Source: Sedimenticola sp. (GTDB lineage: Bacteria > Pseudomonadota > Gammaproteobacteria > Chromatiales > Chromatiaceae). From it: a stretch of DNA of 64,000 nt. Shown here piece by piece: positions 1 to 8,720 of the stretch (within the stretch, counting starts at the first letter, position 1; every line of letters begins with the position of its first letter). The stretch is taken from positions 1-64,000 of the forward strand of contig PKUO01000045.1 in NCBI GenBank assembly GCA_002869585.1, in the 5' to 3' direction. The notes beneath the pieces are model-generated. The model was given only the letters and a program-made list of their open reading frames with translations. It ran no database searches and was not told where the DNA came from. A program made the translations under genes and the position numbers.

Positions 1-683
1 CCTACCCGCAGACGCCAATAGGTTTCGTCTCGCTGTCTACCGTCCTTTTCGTACACGCGGATGGTCGCCGGTGGTAACTTCCGGATACCCTTCAGAATGG
101 TGTGGGGCGCTGGCACCACGGCGTGGAAGCTCATGTAGTAGTTCAGCGCTATGGGATCGATCCCTTTGTCGATGTCATCAAGTTCAAGTAGCGCGGGCAG
201 GGTTGATGCGAATGCGATCTGCTTGGCCGATTCGGCGATGTACAGCGGTTTGATGCCCAGGCGATCGCGGGCCAGTATCAGTCGTCCGGTATCCCGTTCG
301 TGGATGGCGAACGCGAACATGCCGTGGAAATGATTGACGCACTCGGTCCCCCAAGCGTGATAGGCCTTCAGAATCACTTCCGTATCACCGTGGGAGAAGA
401 AGTTGTAGCCAAGACCGATCAGCTTTTCCCGCAGTTCCCGATAGTTGTAGATGCAACCATTGAAGACGATGTCCAGGCCAAAGTCTGGATCTGACATCGG
501 CTGCTGGGCCTGTTCGGTAAGATCGATGATTTTCAGTCGGCGATGCCCGAGCGCAATGCCGTTTTTGACCAATATCCCCTCGGCATCAGGCCCTCTGGGG
601 GCAAGCTTGTTGGTCATGCGTTCCAATAACGAAACGTCCATTTTGGGGGTCGCAGGCGAATAAAGCCCGGCAAAACCGCACAT
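1..683 (-). CDS. N-acetylglutaminylglutamine-amide type amidotransferase (asparagine synthase family), 5' part
   Basis: Partial gene running off the left edge; 227 codons are visible. It starts MCGFAG, so Cys2 is the nucleophile of a class II (Ntn) glutaminase domain, which fills the visible part (GPDAEG, FNGCIYNYRELR, HGDTEVILKAYHAWG, ARDRLGIKPLY). The text NYYMSFHAVVPAPHTILKG shortly before the edge is typical, in my memory, of the subfamily that amidates N-acetylglutaminylglutamine to the osmoprotectant NAGGN, rather than of AsnB proper. The ATP-dependent synthetase half is outside the window. An AGGAG ribosome site sits 6 bases before the ATG. It is divergent from a MarR gene, as in Pseudomonas NAGGN loci, which supports a role in salt stress. 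Amidotransferase is certain; the NAGGN assignment is likely. Confidence 0.85.
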   Translation of the reverse strand, partial: MCGFAGLYSPATPKMDVSLLERMTNKLAPRGPDAEGILVKNGIALGHRRLKIIDLTEQAQQPMSDPDFGLDIVFNGCIYNYRELREKLIGLGYNFFSHGDTEVILKAYHAWGTECVNHFHGMFAFAIHERDTGRLILARDRLGIKPLYIAESAKQIAFASTLPALLELDDIDKGIDPIALNYYMSFHAVVPAPHTILKGIRKLPPATIRVYEKDGRQRDETYWRLRV

Positions 684-743
684 AAAAGCTCCTAAAATAT
701 TAATAATATTAACAGAACTAAATGTTACAGATCTAATAATTAG

Positions 744-762
744 AGGTCAAATAACTTGACCT
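744..762. promoter_or_regulatory. Perfect inverted repeat, candidate MarR operator
   Basis: AGGTCAA-ATAAC-TTGACCT, two perfect 7-base arms with a 5-base spacer. It lies in the AT-rich divergent region, 61 bases from the amidotransferase start and about 150 bases upstream of the marR start. A second short palindrome (CTAATAATTAG, 733-743) abuts it. MarR dimers bind palindromes of this size next to their own genes. Assignment as the operator is inference. Confidence 0.5.
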
Positions 763-908
763 GTTATTGCAAATGTGACAAAGATATCAGATGGGTTTTG
801 GCGACGGGCTTGCCCGCACGAGGCATGTCGATGCCGGTAGCCCATTCCGTGAAGAAAAAAACTACCTGCTACCGGCTTTGTAATAATGCAGAACAGAACG
901 TTTTTTAT

Positions 909-1397
909 ATGACGAAAGATCTTTATTGGCGTGAAGTCCTGGTCTCACTGCGGAGAATTATCCGCGCAACCGACTTGCAATCAAAACGGATGGTAAAGAC
1001 CTGTGGCCTGACCATTCCCCAGGTAATGGTGCTGAGCGCTATCGATACTCTGGGTGATGTGACGGTGAAGCGAATCTCAGACGATGTGTCGCTGAGTCAG
1101 GCCACCGTTACAACCATTCTTGATCGTCTTGAAGACAGAAAATTCGTGGAACGAGCGCGTGCTCAGCACGATAAGCGTGTTGTCAATGCACGGCTCACCG
1201 ATGCTGGAAAAGTGGTTTTGCGTTCATCTCCACCCCTGCTGCATGAAAAGTTTATCCAGCGATTCGGAAACCTGGAGGACGAGAAAAAGGTGCAGATACT
1301 ATCGGCATTGCAGCAGGTTGCCACGATGATGGATGCAGAGTCGATTGATGCGGCCCCGCTGCTCGATATCCCCTCGCCGATGCAGGTTGGGTCATAA
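909..1397 (+). CDS. MarR family transcriptional regulator
   Basis: A 162-residue protein from the ATG at 909 (MTKDLYWREVL), the usual MarR length. The winged helix is visible: TIPQVMVLSAI, VKRISDDVSLSQATVTTILDRLEDR (recognition helix) and the wing RARAQHDKRVVNARLTDAG. The frame is open further upstream to a TTG at 756, but that would add 51 residues of non-MarR sequence and start inside the inverted repeat, so 909 is preferred; there is no strong ribosome site there. It is divergent from the NAGGN-type amidotransferase, so it probably controls compatible-solute synthesis, comparable to the MarR gene beside NAGGN genes in Pseudomonas. Ligand and sign of regulation are unknown. Confidence 0.85.
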   Translation: MTKDLYWREVLVSLRRIIRATDLQSKRMVKTCGLTIPQVMVLSAIDTLGDVTVKRISDDVSLSQATVTTILDRLEDRKFVERARAQHDKRVVNARLTDAGKVVLRSSPPLLHEKFIQRFGNLEDEKKVQILSALQQVATMMDAESIDAAPLLDIPSPMQVGS

Positions 1398-1429
1398 CGC
1401 CTCCTGCTCGGGTAAAGAGCATCATCGGT

Positions 1430-1666
1430 CTAGAGCCACTCCACGAGGTAGAAAAGCCTAAATCCCTCGGATGAACGACAAGGGCCATAGACATAGGCTG
1501 GGTGGCGGTTCTGCGCTGGGTCGGCGTGTTGCAGCGCTTCTTCCTGTGTCGGAAAAACCTCCACGCAATTTTCCGGGAACCGCTCGCGCTGTTTGCGCGG
1601 TGTGTAGATTACGGCGTATTGTCTTTCGACAATGTCCGTTTCGGGGTCAACGAGATATTTGGGCAT
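1430..1666 (-). CDS. Small conserved-looking hypothetical protein
   Basis: A 78-residue soluble protein from the ATG at 1666 (MPKYLVDPETDIVERQYAVIY). The frame is open back to a GTG at 1723, but that adds a low-complexity stretch. Acidic and aromatic-rich, with no signal peptide, membrane segment or cysteine cluster; ends FRLFYLVEWL. I do not recognise the family. It lies between marR (convergent) and the ScfR-type regulator on the same strand; it could be cotranscribed with the latter but nothing shows this. Codon use looks normal for the neighbourhood, so it is probably a real gene. Confidence 0.55.
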   Translation of the reverse strand: MPKYLVDPETDIVERQYAVIYTPRKQRERFPENCVEVFPTQEEALQHADPAQNRHPAYVYGPCRSSEGFRLFYLVEWL

Positions 1667-1778
1667 CAGGTGCTGCCGTGTGTTGCTGGAATTCGACAAT
1701 ATATTCTGCCGTTGAGATTGCACGGATTACAAGCGAAAGTTCCGTCTGTGCCAGCAGATGACCCTATTTTTGCTGTGT

Positions 1779-3221
1779 CTAGGTCTCATCCTCTGATTTT
1801 TCAAAGGGGTAGGGGAAGGTGCTGCGGGTATTCTCGCTGATGGTCAGACGCCGTGACAGGGGTGGAAAGGCGCGTTGCGGGCAGTTGATGCGCTCGCACA
1901 CACGACAACTGACACCGATGGGCTCCACCGCTTCGGGATTGTCAAGATCGAGACCGGTGGAGTAGACCAGCTTGCTGGCGTGGCGAATCTCACAGCCAAG
2001 GCCGATGGCAAATTTTCTCTCGGGCTGCAGATAGCGGCCGCCACTTTCATAGACCGTCCGCGCCAGACATAGGTAGGTCTTGCCATCGGGCATCTCCGCC
2101 AATTGGCGCAGAATTTTACCCGGAGATGAGAAGGCCTCATGAACATTCCACAGTGGGCAAACGCCTCCCAGCCGGGCAAAGTGGAAACTGGTGGCGCTCT
2201 GGCGTTTGGATATGTTGCCGGCGATATCCACACGCACGAAATAGAAGGGAACGCCCTTGTTGCCGGGCCGTTGCAGGGTGCTCAGGCGATGACAAACCTG
2301 CTCGAAACTGTTGCCGTAGAAACCGCAGAGACCCTCGATGTCGTAGCGGAATTGCCGGGCATCATTGAGAAAACGTGTGTAGGGCATCAAAAGGGCGCCG
2401 GCAAAGTAGTTCGCCAGTGCGACCCGGCAGATCGCCCGGGCCTGGGTGCTGACCAGGTCAGAGACCTCGATTTCCCGGTCGATCAGATCGCCGTAGATCA
2501 GCAGGGCAATCTGATGGGCGATGTGAAAGGCCCGGCGTGAAGGAGAGGATGGTTTACCGATGCAGAGTGTCCGGGTCTCCTCGTCGTAACGCTTTTGCAG
2601 ATTGCTGCCATCCTGGGCGGTGGCCAACTTGACCTTTATGCCGTGTTTTTGCAGCAGATAGTTCGCCAGATCGCCCTGGATTTCATCGATGTTGAATCCC
2701 TGTTCCTCAAACAGCCGTTCTGCCGCATGGTCCAGGGACTCGATGTGGTTGTTGCGCCGATAGAAGAAGTCGCGAACATCTTCATAGGGAAACTGGGCGC
2801 CATGCAGTGCCTTGATGCGTTCCTCACCGGCGATCGATTCCGCCAGTGTCTGATAATCACTCTGCAACCGCTGGTGGGCACGGAACAGCTGGAGAAACCG
2901 ATCGGCCATTCGCGGCGATGCGGATACCGCCTCGCGCAGTTCATGGGTAGGTATATCGGCCCCTCTGAACAGCGGGTCATCCAGCGCTTCGCGCAGCAGG
3001 TTTGCGCGCCGGTCCTCATCGTCCGCCCAGTCGGCGAAATCGATACCGACGGCCAGTTCCAACTTGGTCAGAACCAGTTTGTTGAGCGGCCGGGTATCGT
3101 TCTCTATCTGATTGAGGTAGCTGGGGGAGATGGCCATCTTTTCCGCCAGGGCCGCTTGGGTAAGTCCGCGCTGCTCACGTAACTTGCGGACTCGTCGACC
3201 GTAATTGACCAGATGCGACAT
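1779..3221 (-). CDS. XRE-family regulator of the ScfR/MccR type (HTH + IrrE-like + DUF2083)
   Basis: 480 residues. Residues ~8-62 are a Cro/CI helix-turn-helix (LREQRGLTQAALAEKMAISPS...). The middle (~190-310) is an ImmA/IrrE-like domain in which the metalloprotease HExxH is replaced by HIAHQ, so no peptidase activity is expected. The C-terminus carries a Cys-rich segment, CRVCERINCPQ, typical of the family. Members (ScfR, RamB-like) control short-chain fatty acid, propionate, glyoxylate or methylcitrate genes and may sense acyl-CoA. No such target genes are adjacent; the divergent gene is thrC. The ATG at 3221 (MSHLVNYGRR) is the natural start. Confidence 0.85.
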   Translation of the reverse strand: MSHLVNYGRRVRKLREQRGLTQAALAEKMAISPSYLNQIENDTRPLNKLVLTKLELAVGIDFADWADDEDRRANLLREALDDPLFRGADIPTHELREAVSASPRMADRFLQLFRAHQRLQSDYQTLAESIAGEERIKALHGAQFPYEDVRDFFYRRNNHIESLDHAAERLFEEQGFNIDEIQGDLANYLLQKHGIKVKLATAQDGSNLQKRYDEETRTLCIGKPSSPSRRAFHIAHQIALLIYGDLIDREIEVSDLVSTQARAICRVALANYFAGALLMPYTRFLNDARQFRYDIEGLCGFYGNSFEQVCHRLSTLQRPGNKGVPFYFVRVDIAGNISKRQSATSFHFARLGGVCPLWNVHEAFSSPGKILRQLAEMPDGKTYLCLARTVYESGGRYLQPERKFAIGLGCEIRHASKLVYSTGLDLDNPEAVEPIGVSCRVCERINCPQRAFPPLSRRLTISENTRSTFPYPFEKSEDET

Positions 3222-3341
3222 GCATGCCTCCCGGTGGCAGGAAAATCAGTACTCGCTGAATTGTGAATATGATTGCATATTTCTTTATATCAAACAGTAT
3301 GTTATGTATTTATTTCCGGTTCTACAAGATTATCTTCAGAT

Positions 3342-3351
3342 ATTTGCAAAT
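3342..3351. promoter_or_regulatory. ATTTGCAAAT palindrome in the ScfR-thrC divergent region
   Basis: The 310-base gap 3222-3531 contains no credible gene. It is AT-rich near 3260-3350 and holds this 10-base palindrome. RamB/ScfR-type regulators bind TTTGCAAA-containing sites (as I recall for RamB), so this may be the autoregulatory operator. A small hairpin GAGAC-TCCGG-GTCTC (3461-3475) lies in the thrC leader; it has no U-run. Confidence 0.35.
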
Positions 3352-3531
3352 TTTCCCTGAGAGGCTGGTTCCGAGAGACGGTAAATCATTGGAACAAGCC
3401 GCATCTGAGGCTGATATAATGCAATGTTTTACAAGGCATGCTGGTTAAGATTGTGGCAATGAGACTCCGGGTCTCGATCCAGGACAACCGGCTGCCAATA
3501 ACTAAAGAATCACGTGTTGAGGACATAGGCT

Positions 3532-4917
3532 ATGCGCTATATCAGTACCCGCGGTGGTGTTGATCCAGTTACTTTTTCTCAGGCGGTCATGATGGGACTG
3601 GCCACCGATGGCGGCTTGCTGTTGCCTGAGTCTTTTCCTGCCATAGACCAAGCCACGCTGCAGCGCTGGGCGAAGCTCGGTTTCAAGGAGTTGGCCATCG
3701 AGGTGATATGGCCCTATGTCGGAGAAGATCTCACCCGTGAGGAATTGACTGATCTGGTTGTGCGCTCCTATTCAACCTTTGACCATCCGGAAGTGACGCC
3801 GTTGGTGGAGACGGGCGGTCGCCGAATTCTCGAACTGTTTCATGGTCCCACCGCCGCGTTCAAGGATGTGGCGCTGCAGTTTCTCGGCAACCTGTTCGAA
3901 CTGCTGCTGGAACGCTCTGGCGGTCATCTGAATATACTGGGCGCCACTTCCGGTGATACCGGCTCTGCGGCAATCTATGGGGTGCGTGGACAGCAACGCA
4001 TCGATATTTTCATTCTCCACCCCTACAAGCGCGTATCGCCTATTCAGGAGCGGCAGATGACTACCGTTCTGGATGCGAATGTCCATAACATCGCGATTCA
4101 GGGCACCTTCGATGACGGACAGCGTATCGTCAAGGAGCTGTTCAACGACCTGACCTTCAAGGATGAATACACCCTGGGGGCAGTGAATTCGATCAACTGG
4201 GCGCGAATCCTGGCGCAGGTGGTTTATTACTTCTATGCCTGGGGGCGTGTTACAGGCGGCGATACGCAGCAGCAGGTGAGCTTCTCGGTGCCGACCGGAA
4301 ATTTCGGTGATATTTTTGCCGGCTATGTCGCCAAACGCATGGGGTTGCCGGTGAATCGTCTGATTCTTGCCACCAACCGCAATGATATCCTTTCGCGCTT
4401 TGTGAACAGCGGTGTCTATCAACTGGGGGATGTGCAGCCGACCATCAGTCCCTCGATGGATATCCAGATCTCATCGAATTTCGAGCGCTACCTCTACTAC
4501 CTTATGGATCAGAACCCGGCCAAGGTCAAGGAACTGATGAAGCAGATGGCCACCACCGGCAAGCTGGAGGTCCCGGAAGATAAACGCCGCGAGGTTGAAA
4601 GCGTATTTCACGCGGAATCTGTTACCGAGGCGGAGACCAGGGCACAGATTACCGAGACCTATCAAAAATCCGGTTATATTCTCGATCCGCACACCGCTGT
4701 TGGCGTGAAAGCCGCGGCCAATTTCCCCGAGGCGATCTGCCTGGCCACCGCTCATCCGGCCAAGTTCGGCGATGCCGTCAAGGAAGCGATCGGTATCGAG
4801 GCGCCACCTCCGGTTTCGCTGCAGGGTCTGATGGAGAAAGAGACGCGCTGCGAAATTCTGAGTGCGGATGCAGGTGTGATTCAGGACTACATCAAATCAA
4901 CCCTTGCCAAGCGCTGA
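3532..4917 (+). CDS. thrC: Threonine synthase
   Basis: 461 residues. It converts O-phosphohomoserine to threonine with pyridoxal phosphate. The N-terminal MRYISTRGG and the PLP-lysine motif GPTAAFKDVALQFLGN (Lys111) are diagnostic of the long ThrC class; GATSGDTGSAA and SVPTGNFGDIFAGY follow. Full family length with an intact C-terminus. Start ATG is preceded by GAGG at about -13. A rho-independent terminator follows at 4947-4978. Neither hom nor thrB is adjacent. Confidence 0.97.
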   Translation: MRYISTRGGVDPVTFSQAVMMGLATDGGLLLPESFPAIDQATLQRWAKLGFKELAIEVIWPYVGEDLTREELTDLVVRSYSTFDHPEVTPLVETGGRRILELFHGPTAAFKDVALQFLGNLFELLLERSGGHLNILGATSGDTGSAAIYGVRGQQRIDIFILHPYKRVSPIQERQMTTVLDANVHNIAIQGTFDDGQRIVKELFNDLTFKDEYTLGAVNSINWARILAQVVYYFYAWGRVTGGDTQQQVSFSVPTGNFGDIFAGYVAKRMGLPVNRLILATNRNDILSRFVNSGVYQLGDVQPTISPSMDIQISSNFERYLYYLMDQNPAKVKELMKQMATTGKLEVPEDKRREVESVFHAESVTEAETRAQITETYQKSGYILDPHTAVGVKAAANFPEAICLATAHPAKFGDAVKEAIGIEAPPPVSLQGLMEKETRCEILSADAGVIQDYIKSTLAKR

Positions 4918-4946
4918 TCGGCGATAGCCCTGCTGAATACGATCTC

Positions 4947-4978
4947 AAGACCGCCCGGTGATACGGCTGGTCTTTTTT
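4947..4978 (+). terminator. Rho-independent terminator after thrC
   Basis: Imperfect stem whose outer arms are AAGACC and GGTCTT, followed by a run of six T, 30 bases downstream of the thrC stop. Confidence 0.7.
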
Positions 4979-5035
4979 CAGCGGCTGCCGTGCGTTAGTG
5001 TCACACATCAACCCGTTTAATTTTGGAATAGCTTC

Positions 5036-6586
5036 ATGGCAAAGAAAAACCGGCACATCAGTATCCTCGACACCACGTTGCGTGACGGCGAGCAGACCCA
5101 GGGGGTCTCCTTTTCGCCGGCAGAGAAGCTGAACATTGCCAAGGCCCTGCTCGAATTGCTCCAGGTCGATCGCGTGGAAGTGGCCTCTGCCCGGGTCTCA
5201 GAGGGGGAGAAGGAGGCCGTGGCCAATATCATCGAGTGGGCCGAGACAGTGGGGGTGGCGGAAAAGGTCGAAGTGCTGGGTTTTGTCGATTACAAACGCA
5301 GTGTCGACTGGATCAAAGACGCCGGGGGGCATGTCATTAATCTGTTGGCGAAGGGCAGTGAAAATCACTGTAAAAATCAGCTCAACAAAACTCTGGTCCA
5401 GCATGTCAGTGATATCAAAAAGACCATCAACTACGCCCATAAGCAGAAGTTGGGAGTCAATCTCTACCTGGAAGACTGGTCAAACGGCTACCGTGACAAC
5501 CCGCAGTATGTCTATGACCTGATGACTCGTCTGCAGGATGTCGGCATCAACCATTTCATGTTGCCTGACACCCTTGGCGTGTTGACCCCGGATGAAGTGT
5601 TCGCCAGCCTGCAGGATATGCTGCAGCGCTTTCCCGGCTGCAAGTTCGATTTCCACCCGCACAACGATTATGGACTGGGTACGGCGAATGCCCTGGCGGC
5701 GGTCAAGGCGGGCGTCTCTTCGGTCCACTGTACGGTCAACTGCCTGGGCGAGCGCGCCGGTAACGCATCCCTGGCCGAGGTCACGGTTAATATCCGTGAC
5801 CGCATGGGACTGGATCTCTCCATCGACGAGTCCCATTTGGTGCGTCTGAGCCAACTTGTGGAGAACTTTTCCAACAAGCGAATCGCGGACAATGCCCCGA
5901 TTGTCGGCGCCGATGTGTTTACCCAGACCAGCGGCATTCACGCCGATGGTGATAAGAAGGGGGGGCTTTACCAGACCAAGCTCAGCCCGGAACGCTTCTC
6001 GCGCCGCCGCAGCTACGCGCTGGGCAAAATGAGTGGCAAGGCATCTCTGCTGAAGAATCTGGAAAAACTGGATATCTCACTGTCCGATGAGAATGTCGAG
6101 AAGGTGCTCAGCCTGGTGGTCGAACTGGGTGATTCAAAAAAACGCATTACCTCTGAAGATCTGCCCTTCATCATTGCCGAGGCGCTGGAGAGCAAGGACT
6201 ACAACCACATCGAACTGATCAACTGCTCCATCACATCGGGTCTGGAGCTGGAATCCACCGCCAGCATCCGGGTAAGGATCGGTGATGAAGAGGCGCTGTC
6301 GGCGGGTATAGGCAACGGCGGTTTTGATGCCTTTATGAATGCCTTGTCCAAGGTGCTGAAAAAATATGAGATACCCCTGCCGGCGCTGGCTGATTTCGAG
6401 GTACGTATTCCCAAGGGCGGCAAGACCGATGCCCTGACCGAAGCAACCATCACCTGGGAGAATGAACAGGGTACCTTCAAGACCCGTGGCGTACATTCCA
6501 ACCAGGTGTTTGCCGCTATGGCCGCGACCATCCGCATGGTGAATATGCAGATTCACAAGCAAAAGGGATATGCCAAGGCCGTGTAA
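5036..6586 (+). CDS. 2-isopropylmalate synthase / citramalate synthase family protein
   Basis: 516 residues of the DRE-TIM LeuA/CimA family. Residues ~7-280 form the HMG-CoA-lyase-like barrel with LDTTLRDGEQTQGV and the metal-binding HPHNDYGLGTANAL; NCLGERAGNASLAE is the second signature. A LeuA-type allosteric (dimer) domain occupies ~375-510. The protein condenses acetyl-CoA with a 2-oxo acid in leucine (2-oxoisovalerate) or isoleucine (pyruvate) synthesis. The sequence belongs to the less common branch carrying a Lys/Gly-rich linker (ADGDKKGGLYQ) and I cannot decide the substrate by eye. The start MAKKNRHISILDTT is clear. Confidence 0.85.
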   Translation: MAKKNRHISILDTTLRDGEQTQGVSFSPAEKLNIAKALLELLQVDRVEVASARVSEGEKEAVANIIEWAETVGVAEKVEVLGFVDYKRSVDWIKDAGGHVINLLAKGSENHCKNQLNKTLVQHVSDIKKTINYAHKQKLGVNLYLEDWSNGYRDNPQYVYDLMTRLQDVGINHFMLPDTLGVLTPDEVFASLQDMLQRFPGCKFDFHPHNDYGLGTANALAAVKAGVSSVHCTVNCLGERAGNASLAEVTVNIRDRMGLDLSIDESHLVRLSQLVENFSNKRIADNAPIVGADVFTQTSGIHADGDKKGGLYQTKLSPERFSRRRSYALGKMSGKASLLKNLEKLDISLSDENVEKVLSLVVELGDSKKRITSEDLPFIIAEALESKDYNHIELINCSITSGLELESTASIRVRIGDEEALSAGIGNGGFDAFMNALSKVLKKYEIPLPALADFEVRIPKGGKTDALTEATITWENEQGTFKTRGVHSNQVFAAMAATIRMVNMQIHKQKGYAKAV

Positions 6587-6620
6587 TGCCTCTTCCCTTA
6601 CAACCCGGGATACAGATGAT

Positions 6621-7679
6621 ATGAAAGAGTTCGTGAAAGAGTATTACGGCAAGATCCTGCAGGGATCGGGCGATCTCAAAACGAATGCCTGTTGTACGAC
6701 TGACGCCAGCCCATCCTCGCCACTCAAGCAGCAGATGGCGAATATCCATCCCGAAGTGGCCTCACGATACTACGGTTGCGGGCTGGTTGCCCCCCAACGG
6801 CTTGAGGGTATGCGTATCCTTGATCTGGGCAGTGGTTCCGGTCGTGACTGTTACCTGCTCGCGCAGATGGTCGGGGAGAGCGGTTTCGTGCTGGGCGTGG
6901 ATATGACCGATGAACAGCTTGAGGTGGCCAATCGCCACCTGGAATGGCATCGGGAGAGGTTTGTTTTTGCCCAATCCAATCTCCGGTTTGTCAAAGGCTA
7001 TATCGAGCAGTTGGATCAGCTGGGCCTGGAGGACAACAGCTTCGATATCATCGTCTCCAACTGCGTTATCAACCTCTCTCCGGATAAGGAGGCGGTACTG
7101 CGCGAGGCCTATCGTCTGCTGAAGCCGGGTGGTGAGCTCTATTTTTCCGACGTCTATTCCGACCGGCGCGTTCCCGAAGCACTGATCAATGACCCGGTAC
7201 TCTATGGCGAGTGCCTGAGCGGCGCGCTCTACTGGAACGATTTTCACAGCCTGGCGAACAAGGTTGGTTTTATCGATCCGCGCCTGGTGGAGGATCGGCC
7301 GCTGGAGATCGGCAATGACGAGATTCACGAAAAAATAGGCCATATCGGTTTCTACTCCGCGACCTATCGACTGTTCAAACTGCAGGGGCTGGAGAGTCAC
7401 TGCGAGGATTATGGACAGGCGGTCATCTACAATGGCGGTATCCCTCATAGTGAGCAGGTGTTCACTCTGGATAAACATCACCAGATAGAAAAGGGCAGGA
7501 TGTTTCCGGTCTGCGGTAACACCTATCGCATGCTCAATGAGTCGCGTTTTGCACCCTATTTCACCTTTTACGGTGATCGAAGTACCCATTACGGCATCTA
7601 TGCCGACTGTGGAACCAGTATCCCCTTTGATTCGACCCCTTCAAGCGTCACCACAACCGGCTCAGGAGGGTGTTGCTGA
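6621..7679 (+). CDS. arsM: Arsenite S-adenosylmethionine methyltransferase
   Basis: 352 residues from ATG 6621 (MKEFVKEYYGK); an upstream in-frame ATG at 6570 overlaps the previous gene and is less likely. SAM-binding motif I is LDLGSGSGRD (68-77). The As(III)-binding cysteines are in place: Cys24/25, Cys53, Cys148 (VSNCVINL) and Cys198 (YGECLSGALYW). The 148-198 spacing equals the 174-224 spacing in algal ArsM. The C-terminus ends in GGCC, a second thiol pair often seen in ArsM. It detoxifies arsenite to methylated species. No arsR or other ars gene is adjacent. Confidence 0.92.
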   Translation: MKEFVKEYYGKILQGSGDLKTNACCTTDASPSSPLKQQMANIHPEVASRYYGCGLVAPQRLEGMRILDLGSGSGRDCYLLAQMVGESGFVLGVDMTDEQLEVANRHLEWHRERFVFAQSNLRFVKGYIEQLDQLGLEDNSFDIIVSNCVINLSPDKEAVLREAYRLLKPGGELYFSDVYSDRRVPEALINDPVLYGECLSGALYWNDFHSLANKVGFIDPRLVEDRPLEIGNDEIHEKIGHIGFYSATYRLFKLQGLESHCEDYGQAVIYNGGIPHSEQVFTLDKHHQIEKGRMFPVCGNTYRMLNESRFAPYFTFYGDRSTHYGIYADCGTSIPFDSTPSSVTTTGSGGCC

Positions 7680-7691
7680 GGAGAATCCGGT

Positions 7692-8597
7692 TTATCGGCT
7701 GATGAACCGGATCTGATTTGACAGGGTGTCATTCACCGGCGTCGCTACCGCATGCTGTCTGCCCAATCTGGCAATGGCGCCATTGATGAACTCGATTTCG
7801 GTCCCGTGGCCGCGCTGTATATCCTGCAGCATGGATGAGTGGTGTCCTGCCGTTGCGGGTAATTGCAACTGCCTGAGATAAGTCAGGTACTCCCGGGGAT
7901 GGTTCCAGGGCAGTTGGACCTGCTCGTGCTGACAGACGCTGAATGCCTCCTCGATCACCTGCTCTATGATCTCCCAAGTGGCGGGATCGGCCAGTTCGCC
8001 GTAGGCTACGTTAAGTATTGCGCCCAGGGGGTTCAGGGCGCAGTTGTACAGGGTCTTGGCCCAGATATTCGAGCGTATGTCATCGCTGGCTTCGGTCTTC
8101 ATGCCAGCCTGTTGGAACAGATCCACCAGCCGGCTGGTTGCGTCATTGCTGCCATTGGGGAAGCGGCCCAGGCGGACGGGGCCGGCCTCCACGGTGACAT
8201 GGACCTGACCATCACCGCGCCATTCGAACCCCGTGATGATGGTGACACCGATCACATCAGCGCAGTATTCGCGGATAATCTCCTCATTGCCGATACCGTT
8301 CTGCAGGCTCACCACGCAACTGTCGGCCAGGATTTGCTGGTGCCGCTCACACAGTTCACGGGTGTTCTGTGATTTTGAGGTGATAATGCAATAATCATAA
8401 TGTGTCCCATCAGTCACCTCGCTGAGGGCGTCGAAGCGATAGACATCGTCTCCCCATATGCCGGACAGCCGGAAACCTTTCTGCTGTATGGCGGATGCAT
8501 GACGGGGCCGGCATAATGCCTGGACTGTGCAGACAGTGGAAAGCCGTGCAGCAATGCTCAGGCCAACCGCGCCTGCTGCCAGGATCAGTACTCTCAT
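7692..8597 (-). CDS. 2-dehydropantoate 2-reductase family protein
   Basis: 301 residues of the PanE/ApbA family (NADPH-dependent reduction of ketopantoate for pantothenate/CoA synthesis). The Rossmann start is LILAAGAVG, with Ala where GxGxxG is usual at the first Gly. SLQNGIGNEE and the catalytic-lysine segment NIWAKTLYNCALNPLGAI (Lys181) are present, and the C-terminal HHSSMLQDIQRGHGTEIEFINGAI signature is intact. Convergent with arsM (12 bases between stops). Assignment to the family is firm; whether it is the housekeeping PanE is not shown by context. Confidence 0.88.
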   Translation of the reverse strand: MRVLILAAGAVGLSIAARLSTVCTVQALCRPRHASAIQQKGFRLSGIWGDDVYRFDALSEVTDGTHYDYCIITSKSQNTRELCERHQQILADSCVVSLQNGIGNEEIIREYCADVIGVTIITGFEWRGDGQVHVTVEAGPVRLGRFPNGSNDATSRLVDLFQQAGMKTEASDDIRSNIWAKTLYNCALNPLGAILNVAYGELADPATWEIIEQVIEEAFSVCQHEQVQLPWNHPREYLTYLRQLQLPATAGHHSSMLQDIQRGHGTEIEFINGAIARLGRQHAVATPVNDTLSNQIRFISR

Positions 8598-8720
8598 CGG
8601 TCTAACGCTACAAAATTACCGTTCCAGTGAAATTGCGATTATCCTTGTCTCAGTGCTAAGTGAAAAGCCATGATTTGGCGATGCGTGTATTAATCTACTC
8701 AGAGTAGCGGCAGGGCGAAA

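Noticed and set aside
756-908. N-terminal extension of MarR from a TTG
   Set aside because: Would start within the inverted repeat and adds 51 residues unlike MarR proteins.
3263-3448. Small open frame in the ScfR-thrC intergenic region
   Set aside because: Hydrophobic start arises from AT-rich promoter DNA; no ribosome site and no recognisable product.
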